A DNA stretch of 64,000 nucleotides, from positions 1-64,000 of the forward strand of contig CAVONB010000009.1 of assembly GCA_963697205.1 (NCBI GenBank). The letters are read 5' to 3'. Positions 10,791 to 19,971 of the stretch are shown in pieces. Source of the stretch: CAVONB01 sp963697205. GTDB lineage: Bacteria; Pseudomonadota; Alphaproteobacteria; Rhizobiales; Hyphomicrobiaceae. A program made the position numbers and the translations under genes. Below the pieces are notes generated by a model. It saw only the letters and a list, made by a program, of their open reading frames with translations, did no database searches and had not been told where the DNA came from. Position 1 is the first letter of the stretch, and every line of letters starts with the position of its first letter.

Positions 10791-12072
10791 CTGGGGCCTC
10801 GGTGCGTTGGGGCGAGCCGGTGACGGCCCTGGCGAACAGCTGATGTAGCACGGCAACATTGCTGGCGAGATCGAAGTGGCGAAGGGCATGGTCGCGACCA
10901 CCCGTCGCCAGCCGGTCCGCAAGCGCCGGCTCGTCCAGAAGGCGTGTTATCGCATCCGCGAGGCCATGCGGTGCGGAGGGCTCGACCAGGAGTCCGGTTA
11001 CGCTGTCCACGATGATTTCCGGCACCCCCGCCACACGGGTCGAAATTGCAGGTAGTCCGATCGCCGAGGGCCTCGAGCAGAACCGTCGGCAGACCGTCCT
11101 GATCGCCCGACGACGACACGACACACGGCAACACCATCATGCCGGCGCGATGCATGTGCGTCGCGCACCTCGTGGTGGGGCAGGGCCCCACGCAGGGCAA
11201 CGTGCGCGTCGAGCCCCGCAGCCGTGATCTGTGTTTCGAGAGCGCCCCGCAGCGGCCCGTCACCGACGATATCGCAGGAGAACGCGACGCCGCGCTCACG
11301 GAGGATACCGCACGCCGCGACGAGGTCACCCAGTCCCTTCTTTTCGACCAGACGACCGACGCTGAGGATCGATCGGCGGTTTCGCCGCCCGTCACGACCG
11401 GGGGCGAAGCGAGCAAGATCGATGCCGTTATAGAGCCGGATGATGTTCGACCCGCCACGTCCGCCCGTGAGGCTCTGCAGATAGGCACGATTGAAGTCGG
11501 AAACGGTCGTGACGAACTCGGCAGCCGCGATCTTCAGCCGACGTGCGTGATCGTCCACGTCGCGAGAGACGTAACAATGGAAAATGTCGCGGGCGTGCGC
11601 GGTGAACGAGAACGGCATGCCGGCGACATCTGATGCGACGAGTGCGGCAGTTGCCGCATCGGAGGCGAAAGTGAGCATGCAGATGCTGCAGTCCGAATGT
11701 GCGTGCAAGCCGGCCAATGGAAATGCCCTTCCGGCCAAGTGCTGCGCGTTGCGCCGCGTTCTTCCCTGGGACGAGGCTGGCCAGCAGATCGCGCATATGC
11801 TGCCAGATCCAGACCTATCCCCTGAGGGAATATCGCTGATTGCTGTCGCCGGTACGTATGTCACGCGCGCGCGCAGCTGCGCAAGAAGTGAGTTGCGCGG
11901 TTCGTCCATGGCGCGCTTGAGCGAGAAGATCTCGACATGGACGCCCTGTCGCTCCAATTCGCAGGATCTCGTTGAGGATGAATGTCTCGCTGAGCCGGGA
12001 AAGCGCTTCAGGACGTAGCCGAACGCGCGGGAGGCCTATGGTTCTGGTGGAGTATTGATCAAAAGACGACAT
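10765..12072 (-). pseudogene. GT4-like glycosyltransferase, about six frameshifts
   Basis: Another GT-B enzyme. The N-terminal signature of exopolysaccharide-type GT4 proteins is visible split over frames: GYVLKRFP (near 12010), RLSETFILNEIL (near 11980) and ERQGVHVEIFSLKRA (near 11940). The body has HARDIFHCYVSRDV, SNIIRLYNGIDLARFAPG, ILSVGRLVEKKGLGDLV and SCDIVGDGPLRG. After breaks near 11150 and 11065 it continues as GLPTVLLEAL and STRVAGVPEIIVDSVTGLLV, the donor-binding end. The start is taken as the ATG at 12072, which overlaps the upstream GT by 37 bp; frames near the start are themselves disturbed, so this is approximate. Confidence 0.72.
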
Positions 12073-13316
12073 AGCGGCTCCGATCCGGTCTCGGTGACGG
12101 CCGTAGCCGAGCGATTAGAGGGCGCACCCGCCAGAGCGAGGAGGACGCGCGCGGCCTCGACCGCACCGTCGAGAAGTTGCGTCGATAGCGTCTTCGATGG
12201 CGCGGCCATCGCCTCCATTAATGCGGCTTCGATGCGATCTGGGGTTGCCGCCGGCTGGGGGATGCATGTGACCAATCCTTGGCGATCCAGCATCGCCGCG
12301 CGCATACGCTGCTCGGCACTTGGTCCGTCGCGCGGGATCATGATGACGCGGGAGCCGGTCGAGAGGGCTTCGAGCGACGAGTTGTAACCGGCCATGACGA
12401 CTGACACGTCGGCTGCGGCGAGATAGTCCATGCAATCGGATGTCCAGGGCAGGAGCCGGGTCCGTGTGAGGCCGCTGGCTTCGGCCTCCAGGAGCGCGCG
12501 GTCCGCGTCGGGCATCAATGGCCCGGCAATGACGACGGCGCGAAAGCCGGTCGTCTTGTCGAGACGTCTCAGTGCCCAGGTGACCGCGGACAGCATCGGG
12601 TAGGCGTCATTGCCGCCGCCACCTGTCGCGACGATGACCTTCTCGCCGGGGTACCATGCTGCGAGGCCATCGAGGCTCGTGACTTCGGGTCGAGTGCCCC
12701 GCGTGTTTCGGCCGGCATCGCTGGCCCCGCGCACGTAGCCGGCATAAGCCACGCCGGAAGGGATGCAATCTTCCAGACCATACAACTCGGCTGTCGGAAA
12801 CACCGACTTGTCGCCATAGATCAGGACGCGGTCGAAGTGGTCTGCCACAAATCCATAGAGGGCCTGTTTCGACCAGCGCTGCCGAATGACCTCGGGCTCA
12901 TCGAGAATGTCACGTAGACCGAGAACGGTACGTGTCGGCAGTCCCCGCTTGCGGATCAACTCGAGTGCCGGGACAAGATCACCGCCGACCCCCATGGGCA
13001 AGTGATCGACGAGCAGCAGGTCGGGTTTGAGGTTATGCACCACGTCACGGATGATGCCGGCTCGCATCGTGCAGGTTTCGCGCGCTGAAAGGTTCAGTGT
13101 GCGCGCGATCCAGGTTTCCGCAGCGACCTTCTGGACAGACGGCAGTTTGATGGTGTCGATGCCCTTCGGCAACGAGAAGAACGCCCCGGCACCGCTTCCG
13201 ATCATCAGTGCGACACTGGCGGATGGCCGCTGGCGCACGACTTCCGCAGCAATTGTTGCATTGCGGCGCATGTGGCCGAGGCCGATGCTGTCGGGAGAGT
13301 ACATCAGAATGCGCAT
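12036..13316 (-). CDS. MurG/MGT-like (GT28-type) glycosyltransferase
   Basis: An intact 426-residue GT-B glycosyltransferase. The N-terminus SPDSIGLGHMRRN carries the GxGHxRR loop of the MurG/MGT-like group. The C-terminal half has VIVATGGGGNDAYPML (donor-domain glycine loop), LPWTSDCMDYLAAADVSVVMAGYNS and GSRVIMIPRDGPSAEQ, corresponding to the UDP-sugar site and the helix that closes on it. The ATG at 13316 is preferred over an upstream GTG at 13328 because a TGAGGG site lies about 10 bp before the ATG. It sits 14 bp after the fused GT-kinase gene and overlaps the next GT. The two share the same N-terminal motif and are probably ancient paralogues. Confidence 0.86.
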   Translation of the reverse strand: MRILMYSPDSIGLGHMRRNATIAAEVVRQRPSASVALMIGSGAGAFFSLPKGIDTIKLPSVQKVAAETWIARTLNLSARETCTMRAGIIRDVVHNLKPDLLLVDHLPMGVGGDLVPALELIRKRGLPTRTVLGLRDILDEPEVIRQRWSKQALYGFVADHFDRVLIYGDKSVFPTAELYGLEDCIPSGVAYAGYVRGASDAGRNTRGTRPEVTSLDGLAAWYPGEKVIVATGGGGNDAYPMLSAVTWALRRLDKTTGFRAVVIAGPLMPDADRALLEAEASGLTRTRLLPWTSDCMDYLAAADVSVVMAGYNSSLEALSTGSRVIMIPRDGPSAEQRMRAAMLDRQGLVTCIPQPAATPDRIEAALMEAMAAPSKTLSTQLLDGAVEAARVLLALAGAPSNRSATAVTETGSEPLCRLLINTPPEP

Positions 13317-13330
13317 ATCGTTGACCACCC

Positions 13331-15244
13331 TCAGTCTGATGCTTGCGTCGAGATGGCAGTAGGCGGAAGTCCGTGCGTCGAATTGTGGGGCAACATCCGA
13401 AGGACGCGCGCGCCGAGGCTCAGACAGAGCAGTTCGGCGGCTTCCAGGATGTCGGCGACGCGCGCGTGGTCTCCGCGTTCAGCAAGCTTCAACGCGCGGC
13501 GCAGCATGCCGATGGCGCAGTGAAGATCGATCTGCGCGCTGTCGAGCGCAACGGCCGAATGACCGTTATAGGCTGCGATGAAGAGGGGAGAAATGCGGAC
13601 CAGAGCTTCCTGGGTCCTGTGAGGCCAGAGCCGGGGCGACGTGGCGATATGGGCGATGCAGTTGCCGATATCGTGCTCGCGCGGGCCTATGGCGAGATCG
13701 TCGAGGTCGACGATGACATAGCCGTCGCGCCCGATCGGACGGATCAGTTGCCCGAGGTGATAGTCACCATGGACGATGGTGTCGACTGCCGGTTTTGGAG
13801 TCAGTCTGTCATGAATATTCCGAAGCTCTGACGCCAGCTGGCCTGCGCGCAAACGCTGCGGCCCGTTTCGTCCGGCCGATACCGGCGCGGGGACGGCCAA
13901 GCGTGGCATAATCCGTCGCCAGGGATCCAGCCGGATAAGCTGAGCGTCTTGGCTGATCGCGCCCTGCGCTGAAGCTGCGTGCAAGGCGGCGAGTGGTGCG
14001 GTTACGGCATCGGCCAGCGCGACAAGGTTGGACGTCGTCGCGGAGGATTGGACCGCTTGCGCATCCATCCAGTCGTCTGCTGCGGTCGGACCCTGGAGAT
14101 GCACGAATGACACCCGGTCCGTTGCGCTGTCGGAAAGCGATTGTGGCGTCGGTATGCCAGCGCTCAGCAGTGCGCGCGCCCGGGCATCGAGTGTGCGCGG
14201 ATCTATAGAAGAGGCCGGCTTGATGAACACTCGACGTTCGAGGTCACGGCTGTCTCGCACCAGATCGATGAGAAGACGAGCGGCGCGATCAGATCCGCTG
14301 GGAGACAGATGCGCTTTCGGCCGTCGCCGCCCGGTAGCAAGCAGGTCCGCGATCCAGTTGGCCGATCGCTCGCCTCGGCCCGTTTCATGGGCGAGCCCCA
14401 TTGAAGACGCCCAGGTCGTCGCACGCGCTGTTTGATCGTCGTAGGTGCGCGCAATCGAGCACAACAGAGCCGGTGTCGTCGTCGCGGCCAGCTCGAGGAT
14501 TGAGTTGTAGCCCGACGTGCTGATCACGACGTCGGCTTCTGCGAACGCGCGGTCGAGGTTCGCGCCGACATCCACGATCTCGTCGACGTCGGGGATCACT
14601 GCCGAGGGCGTCGCCCGAGGGCCGAGAGCTTGAACGATGCGCAAGGGAACGCGGGAGCGCTCACGCACCATGCGTACAATCTCGCCAATCTCGTGGACCA
14701 GCGACGCTGTCGTCCCCCCTCCGCCGGTTGCGATCAGCACAGTGCGCGCGCCGGGCCTCGGCTCGAGAACTGCGTGTGCGTGCTCCGTTGTGCGGTAGAT
14801 CCAACCGGCATTGGTCGCTCGCCGTGCTCCAATCTGGTCAGGGTCAAGTGTCCAGACCGTTGGCGGCTCGGCGACGATTACCTCGTCCCACAGCCGATCG
14901 CCGGGCAATCGAAATGCGGCGAGTCGGTGAGGGACAGTTTCGCGCAGAATGAGCGCCAGCGGTTGCGACAGAAGTTCCAGATCGGGAATAACCGCCGTAT
15001 CGACGGCGACGGCGTCTGGCTTGGTGTCAGCCAGTATGCGCGCCATCGCCGGGCGCGCGACAACACATGTACGCGAGAACAGTGATTGCTCGGCTTGCGA
15101 GAGACCCTCAATCGACGCGTTGGAAAGGAGCTCGATGCGCGTGTTCGGTGCTGCCAGCCGGATCGCTGCTGCGATGTTCGTGACGCGGCGGAGGTGGCCG
15201 ATGCCGGTCCTGGCGGAGACGCAAAACGCGACGCTGCCGGTCAT
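13331..15244 (-). CDS. Fusion: MurG-like glycosyltransferase plus aminoglycoside-phosphotransferase-like kinase
   Basis: An intact 637-residue two-domain protein, first gene of the leftward operon. Residues about 1-330 are a GT-B glycosyltransferase: SARTGIGHLRRVTNIA near the start, TVLIATGGGGTTASLV near residue 170 and EADVVISTSGYNSILELAA near 235. Residues about 340-600 are an APH-like kinase: VFIKPASS (nucleotide-lobe Lys), HGDYHLGQLIRP (catalytic loop, with a Tyr where most members have Asn/His) and VIVDLDDLAIGPREHDIGN (metal-binding Asp). The ATG at 15244 has a TTGAGGA site eight bases upstream; in-frame starts up to 15301 exist but lack this. The fusion suggests the same intermediate is glycosylated and phosphorylated. 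Confidence 0.84.
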   Translation of the reverse strand: MTGSVAFCVSARTGIGHLRRVTNIAAAIRLAAPNTRIELLSNASIEGLSQAEQSLFSRTCVVARPAMARILADTKPDAVAVDTAVIPDLELLSQPLALILRETVPHRLAAFRLPGDRLWDEVIVAEPPTVWTLDPDQIGARRATNAGWIYRTTEHAHAVLEPRPGARTVLIATGGGGTTASLVHEIGEIVRMVRERSRVPLRIVQALGPRATPSAVIPDVDEIVDVGANLDRAFAEADVVISTSGYNSILELAATTTPALLCSIARTYDDQTARATTWASSMGLAHETGRGERSANWIADLLATGRRRPKAHLSPSGSDRAARLLIDLVRDSRDLERRVFIKPASSIDPRTLDARARALLSAGIPTPQSLSDSATDRVSFVHLQGPTAADDWMDAQAVQSSATTSNLVALADAVTAPLAALHAASAQGAISQDAQLIRLDPWRRIMPRLAVPAPVSAGRNGPQRLRAGQLASELRNIHDRLTPKPAVDTIVHGDYHLGQLIRPIGRDGYVIVDLDDLAIGPREHDIGNCIAHIATSPRLWPHRTQEALVRISPLFIAAYNGHSAVALDSAQIDLHCAIGMLRRALKLAERGDHARVADILEAAELLCLSLGARVLRMLPHNSTHGLPPTAISTQASD

Positions 15245-15370
15245 GGATTGGTCCTCAACTCCACACATCGCGCTCCGCCCATCGAGATCGGGGCCACACA
15301 CCTGATCCCGAAGCGGGACCTCTTCCGTGGCACCCGTAGCGGTGTTCCGGGGTGTCTGACCCTGGACCGA

Positions 15371-15400
15371 TGCCCAAGTGATATAGACGATCCTTGGGCA
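15371..15400. promoter_or_regulatory. 8-bp inverted repeat upstream of the glycosyltransferase operon
   Basis: TGCCCAAG (15371-15378) and CTTGGGCA (15393-15400) are perfect inverted copies separated by a 14-bp AT-richer spacer. They lie about 130 bp upstream of the GT-kinase start on the minus strand. The spacing fits two half-sites on one helix face, or a small leader hairpin. Operator function is inferred. Confidence 0.4.
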
Positions 15401-15429
15401 CGCCCATCGGCGAACGGACAGTGACTTTC

Positions 15430-15443
15430 TGTACCAAAGTACA
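15430..15443. promoter_or_regulatory. TGTAC-N4-GTACA dyad
   Basis: A perfect 5-bp dyad, TGTACCAAAGTACA, lies about 190 bp upstream of the first gene of the leftward operon, in the less GC-rich segment. It is a plausible repressor or activator site, but a dyad this short can occur by chance. Confidence 0.3.
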
Positions 15444-16189
15444 ATCGGTTACGTGGTCACAGTTCTGCCACATATTTTGGAGGCCTACGCCGTCGATATA
15501 TTTGCCTCGCAACGTGTGCTGCGCCTGGTTGACCGCGCTGTATGATCGCTTCGCAACAAGCACGTCCCATCGGACGCCAGCGGTCCGCGACCCGGATCAT
15601 CGGTGTCGGTGCCGATCGGCCGTCACACGTGACGTGGTGCTCCAGCGTCGTCATGCTCGGAGCGCCGATCAGATGATTGAGCGACTGGCCAGCGGCTCCC
15701 GTCGTCCTACGACGAGTGCACTCAACGAGCTGTTGCGACGACAATTTGCGGCCCAGAGCATTCGTCTCTGTGTCGACAACTCACCCGCGGTCGAGGAGTT
15801 CGCTGAGTTTGCATTACTGCAACGCTGCAGGGGCTATGGGGCTTTGGTAGATGGCGCGTTTGCGCGACGGCACAACGTCTGGCTTTGCGCCCGGGAGCTG
15901 GGATACTCCGAGAAGAGCCTGTCGCACCCAACGCATGCGGTTAGTCGTTGCAGTACAAAGGCAATCCTGGCCGATCGCATCGCGCTAATGGCCAAGTGCC
16001 TATCCGCGCACTCTCTGCTGCCGGTCGCCAACAGCGGTTGCGAGATCGGCTTCAGCGAGCCATTGGACTTCATCAGCTGCTTGCGAAGAGACCCGTCTTA
16101 CGCCTGGAGCTTTTCGGGAGCAAATGATCGACGGCTCTACCCAAATCTGGAGGAGTGGGCGGGTCTCAGGTCATGCGCCGGGGCCCGTT

Positions 16190-16216
16190 CGTCTGCGCGT
16201 CAACGACGCGCAGACG
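16190..16216 (-). terminator. Strong hairpin after the molybdenum hydroxylase gene
   Basis: Arms CGTCTGCGCGTC and GACGCGCAGACG form a perfect 12-bp stem with a 3-nt loop. It begins 28 bp beyond the stop codon of the leftward molybdenum hydroxylase gene. There is no clear T-run, so it may work as a GC-rich terminator or as a 3' end-stabilising hairpin. Confidence 0.6.
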
Positions 16217-16243
16217 CACCCGACATCATCAGGATCCAGACGG

Positions 16244-18595
16244 CTACGCAGTGATCTCGGACGGAGAGCGCGCGTGTAATGCCATCCAGATCCGTTCGGG
16301 CGTTGGCGCCAGTGTGAGCGGCGCGGCGCCTGCATGGATCAGTGCATCATCGACGGCATTGGCGATGGCGGGTAACGCGGCGATGGCGCCGGATTCGCCA
16401 ACACCTTTGACGCCGAGCGGATTGGTGGTGCAGCGCGTCGCACTGAAGGTGAGATCGAGTGTCGGCAGGTCGTCGGCGCGCGGCATCGCGTAGTCCATGA
16501 AGGAGGCGCTGAGCGGCTGGCCGGAGCCTTGATGGTAGGCGACGCGCTCGAGAAGGGCCTGACCGACACCCTGTGCGATCGAGCCGTGCACCTGGCCGGT
16601 GACGACCATGGGATTGACGAGCACGCCGTAGTCGTCGACCGCGGTATAACGTGCGAGCGTGGCAACGCCGGTTTCGGGATCGATCTCCACCTCCACGATG
16701 TGGGCGCCGTTGGGATAGGTCAGCCACTCGCGCGTCCACTTCTGGTAGCTCTGCAGAGGTGCGCCCGCCGCGCGCGCTTGGCGGGCGACGTCGACAAGCA
16801 GGACAGCGCGGTCGGTGCCGGCGACGACAAAGCGGCCGTCCTCGAAGCGCAGGTCGGTCTCGGCGGCTTCGAGCATCTCGGCGGCGAACGCACGCGCCTT
16901 CGCGATGATGTCGTCGGCGGCGCGCCAGATCACGGTGCCGACCATGTACGTGGATCGCGAGCTCGCCGAGCCGCCGCCCATCGGGATCAGGTCGGTGTCG
17001 GCCTGGCGCAGGCGGATCAGCTTGTCGTCTATGCCGAGCCGATCGGCGAGGATCTGGGGGAAGGTCGTCTCGTGGCCCTGGCCGATGGTCTGCGTTCCCA
17101 CGATGAGCGAGATGCTGCCGTCGTCCTCGAAGCGGACGTCGGTGTTTTCGCTCGGGAAGCCGCCGGTGCCCTTGATGTGATAGACGACGCCGAGGCCGCG
17201 CAGGCGGCCGGCCCGCTCACTCGCTGCGCGGCGCGCGGCGAAGCCCGCAGTGTCGGCGCGCGCCAGGGCGAGATCGAAGGTTTCGGGAAAGGCGCCCGAG
17301 TTGATCTTCTGACCGAAGGCGTTGGTCATGGGCATCTCGGCGCTCGGCATCATGTTGCGGCGACGCAGATCGATGCGGTCGAATCCACACTGGTGCGCAG
17401 CCGCGTCGATCAGGCGCTCGATGATGTGGACGGCCTCGGCAAAGCCCGGGCCGCGCGTGACGCCGAGGGGCGTGGTGTTGGTCAGGACGGCTGCAATGCG
17501 CAGTGCGATGGAGGGCAGGCGGTACACGCTGCCGGGCAAATGGATGTACTGATAGGTCTGAACGGCCCCCGTACTCATGAGGTAGGCGCCCGCATTGGTC
17601 ACGCTATCGACATCGAGCGCGAGGAAGCGGCCGTCGGCGTCGAGCGCGAGGGTGGCCGAGGCCTGGTGGTCGCGCGCAGCGTGATCGGTGAGAAAGGCTT
17701 CCGAGCGGGTTGCCATCCATTTCACCGGCCGGCCGGTCTTCTTCGCGGCCCAGGCGAGTAGGATGTATTCGGGGTAGGTGAAGTTCTTGGTGCCGAAGCC
17801 GCCGCCGACGTCGGTGGCGAGGAGGCGGACGCGGTCGGGCGCGAGGTTCAAGGCGCGCGCAATGTTGTCGCGCGTGACGTGGACATTCTGTGCGCCAATG
17901 TGGACAGTGATGCGCTCGGTCGCGGCGTCGTAGCGGGCGATGCCGCAGCGGGTTTCCAGTGCGTTGGTGAGGACGCGGTGGTTGTCGATCGACAGGCGCA
18001 CGACGTGGGCGGCGTTTTCGATCGCGCGGGCAACGTCATCGGTTGCGCCGGTGCGCCAGTCGAAGACGACGTTGCCGGGGACGTTCGGGGCGATGCGCGG
18101 GGCGTCGGGCGCGCGGGCCTCTGCAGGAGTCGTGATCGCGGGAAGCGGAGCGTAGTCGACGACAACGGCCTCCGCGGCATCGAGGGCCGCATCGCGCGTG
18201 GCGGCGACGACGAACGCGACCGGCTCGCCGACGTAGCGGACCTTGCCATCGGCGAGGAGCGGCTGGGGGATGAAGGCGAAAGGCTCGCCCGTCTTGGCGT
18301 TCGCCTCGGCGGTCGGCCGCACGGGTTGGAGGCCGTCGCGCGCGACATCCTGGGCCGTCAGGACGGCGATAACGCCGGGCAGCGCGCTTGCCTCGGTCAT
18401 GTCGATGGCCCTAATGCTGGCATGGGCGTGCGGCGAGCGCAGGACGACCGCGTGGGCGACGCCGGCGGTATCGGCGTCGTCGAGATAGCACGCGCGGCCC
18501 GTCAAAAAGCGATCGTCCTCGCGCCGCCGGGGTGCATCGCCGATCTTCGCGCCGCTCATCGGTCTCGTCTCCGTTCGGGGGGCGCCGAGGCTCAT
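16244..18595 (-). CDS. Xanthine dehydrogenase/CoxL-family molybdopterin-binding large subunit
   Basis: A 783-residue molybdenum hydroxylase catalytic subunit. The a/b hammerhead region begins at about residue 20 (RREDDRFLTGRACYLDD), followed by the Mo-binding domains: DVGGGFGTKNFTYPE near 265, TRGPGFAEAVHIIER near 380, GTQTIGQGHETTFPQI near 500 and GVKGVGESGA near 745, whose glutamate is the catalytic base of the family. The CO-dehydrogenase-specific Cys loop is not seen, so this is a hydroxylase of unknown aldehyde, purine or heteroaromatic substrate. No [2Fe-2S] or FAD subunit gene lies nearby, although such enzymes normally need both. The ATG overlaps the monooxygenase stop (ATGA at 18592-18595). 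Confidence 0.92.
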   Translation of the reverse strand: MSLGAPRTETRPMSGAKIGDAPRRREDDRFLTGRACYLDDADTAGVAHAVVLRSPHAHASIRAIDMTEASALPGVIAVLTAQDVARDGLQPVRPTAEANAKTGEPFAFIPQPLLADGKVRYVGEPVAFVVAATRDAALDAAEAVVVDYAPLPAITTPAEARAPDAPRIAPNVPGNVVFDWRTGATDDVARAIENAAHVVRLSIDNHRVLTNALETRCGIARYDAATERITVHIGAQNVHVTRDNIARALNLAPDRVRLLATDVGGGFGTKNFTYPEYILLAWAAKKTGRPVKWMATRSEAFLTDHAARDHQASATLALDADGRFLALDVDSVTNAGAYLMSTGAVQTYQYIHLPGSVYRLPSIALRIAAVLTNTTPLGVTRGPGFAEAVHIIERLIDAAAHQCGFDRIDLRRRNMMPSAEMPMTNAFGQKINSGAFPETFDLALARADTAGFAARRAASERAGRLRGLGVVYHIKGTGGFPSENTDVRFEDDGSISLIVGTQTIGQGHETTFPQILADRLGIDDKLIRLRQADTDLIPMGGGSASSRSTYMVGTVIWRAADDIIAKARAFAAEMLEAAETDLRFEDGRFVVAGTDRAVLLVDVARQARAAGAPLQSYQKWTREWLTYPNGAHIVEVEIDPETGVATLARYTAVDDYGVLVNPMVVTGQVHGSIAQGVGQALLERVAYHQGSGQPLSASFMDYAMPRADDLPTLDLTFSATRCTTNPLGVKGVGESGAIAALPAIANAVDDALIHAGAAPLTLAPTPERIWMALHARSPSEITA

Positions 18596-19971
18596 TCTGC
18601 CGCGATGGGCACTTGCTCGGGCTGCATTGGCTTCTCGGTGCCGATGCCGACGTCGCGGATCGGCACATTCGCGCGCCGCTGCGCCTCCTTCAGCGTGCGG
18701 CGCAGGTCGTGGAAGTAGGGCATGTGCTCGACCTCGATCCCGTGGCGCGGGGTGTCCTTGAAATGGCGGCGCACCCAGGCTTTGCGCTCTTCGATCTCGG
18801 CAAGCATCTCGGCTTTCGTCGGCAGCGCGGCGCGTCCGAGATCGTGCTCGCGCAGCCAGCGGATCTGTCCCTCGGTGATCCAGTTCAGCGCGGAATCGGA
18901 ATTGAAGAACGCGAGGAAGTAGAGACCGCGCCAGTCCGGCGGGACGATGCGCATGTACAGATCGAGACTGTTGGCCTTGACGGGCACGATGTCCGACTTG
19001 ATGAAATCGAGGTCGAGATCGAAGCCGGTTGCCGCGATCAGCGTGTCGAAGGTCTCGGTGGTGCCGTCGGAGAAGGTGATGTCCTGGCCGTTGATGGCGG
19101 TGATGCCCTGCTTCACCAACACGCGGCGATACCTGATGTGGTTGACGATGTTGGCGTTGGACGTCGCGTGCACCTTTTTGGTCGACGGCGCAAAGCCCAG
19201 ATCATCCATGGAGCCGTGTACGACCCAGGTGAGGAATTTCACGGCGCGCGTGCGCACGGCAGCGGGCACCCAGGGTTTGTAGAACGGCTTGACGACACTC
19301 CAGAACGGACGGCCGAAAATCAGCTTTGGAATGATCAGCGGCGTGGAGCGGCCGACGATGATGGTCTTCTCGGCGACGGTGGCGAGATCACTGGCGATAT
19401 CGCACGACGAGTTGCCGACGCCGACGACGCAGACGCGCTTGTTCGCGAAGGGCGCGGGCTCGCGGTAGTAGTGGCTGTGGAGGTACTCGCCCTTGAAGCC
19501 TTCGCGGAACATGGCGACTTCCGAGGGGCGTGTGAGATGGCCCGAGGCGACGATGACGCGATCGTATTCCCTCGACGTGCCGTCGGCGGTTTCGATCACC
19601 CAGCGGGGACTGTCGGGCGCATAGGACGATGCGGGGCGCACGTCGGTAACGCGCGTATTGAAGCGGATGTAGCCGGTGATGCCGAAGCGGTCGGCGTAGG
19701 CCTTGAGATAGGTGGCCATGTCCTTGTGGTCGGGAAACGGCTGCACACTCGGATCGAACGCAAAGTCCTTGAAGGCGGTCAGATCGCGCGCGGTATTGAT
19801 GTGCAGCGTCTTGTAGGCGGAGGAGCGATTGTTGTCGTTACCGTAGACCCACATGCCGCCGACGTGGGAGCCGATCTCGTAGAGCGTCACGTCGTAGCCG
19901 GCTTCCAGCATGTGCTTGGCGCCGCACAGGCCGGCTGCACCTGCACCGATGATGCCCAGTGTCTTGCGCAT
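18592..19971 (-). CDS. Flavin-containing monooxygenase (FMO/Baeyer-Villiger class)
   Basis: A 459-residue class B flavoprotein monooxygenase. The FAD dinucleotide fold GIIGAGAAGL is at residues 6-15, the FMO fingerprint FKGEYLHSHYY (FxGxxxHSxxY) near 165, the NADPH-binding VCVVGVGNSSCDIA near 185, and the ATGFD motif near 335. It should oxygenate a soft nucleophile or a ketone using NADPH and O2. The ATG at 19971 follows an AAGG-containing stretch and places the FAD motif at the usual distance; an in-frame ATG at 20019 would add 16 unconserved residues. It is translationally coupled to the molybdenum hydroxylase, so the two probably act on one pathway. Confidence 0.9.
   Translation of the reverse strand: MRKTLGIIGAGAAGLCGAKHMLEAGYDVTLYEIGSHVGGMWVYGNDNNRSSAYKTLHINTARDLTAFKDFAFDPSVQPFPDHKDMATYLKAYADRFGITGYIRFNTRVTDVRPASSYAPDSPRWVIETADGTSREYDRVIVASGHLTRPSEVAMFREGFKGEYLHSHYYREPAPFANKRVCVVGVGNSSCDIASDLATVAEKTIIVGRSTPLIIPKLIFGRPFWSVVKPFYKPWVPAAVRTRAVKFLTWVVHGSMDDLGFAPSTKKVHATSNANIVNHIRYRRVLVKQGITAINGQDITFSDGTTETFDTLIAATGFDLDLDFIKSDIVPVKANSLDLYMRIVPPDWRGLYFLAFFNSDSALNWITEGQIRWLREHDLGRAALPTKAEMLAEIEERKAWVRRHFKDTPRHGIEVEHMPYFHDLRRTLKEAQRRANVPIRDVGIGTEKPMQPEQVPIAAE

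Larger units (their letters stand above)
15245..16189. other. Long non-annotated region upstream of the glycosyltransferase operon
   Basis: About 945 bp with no gene I can support. A plus-strand frame is open from 15394 to 16254 (286 codons), but its product is rich in Arg, Cys, Trp and Ser, resembles no family I know, has no ribosome site, and its end runs through the strong hairpin at 16190-16216. The part from 15300 to 15600 is visibly less GC-rich than its surroundings and holds two inverted repeats, as expected for the promoter region of the leftward operon. Confidence 0.5.

Noticed and set aside
15394..16254. 286-codon plus-strand frame in the gap after the glycosyltransferase operon
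   Set aside because: No family resemblance, no ribosome site, odd composition, and it runs through the 12-bp-stem hairpin at 16190-16216.
16529..17761. Long plus-strand open frame (410 codons) opposite the molybdenum hydroxylase gene
   Set aside because: It is antisense to a clear enzyme gene with all family motifs; long antisense frames are expected in GC-rich codon usage.
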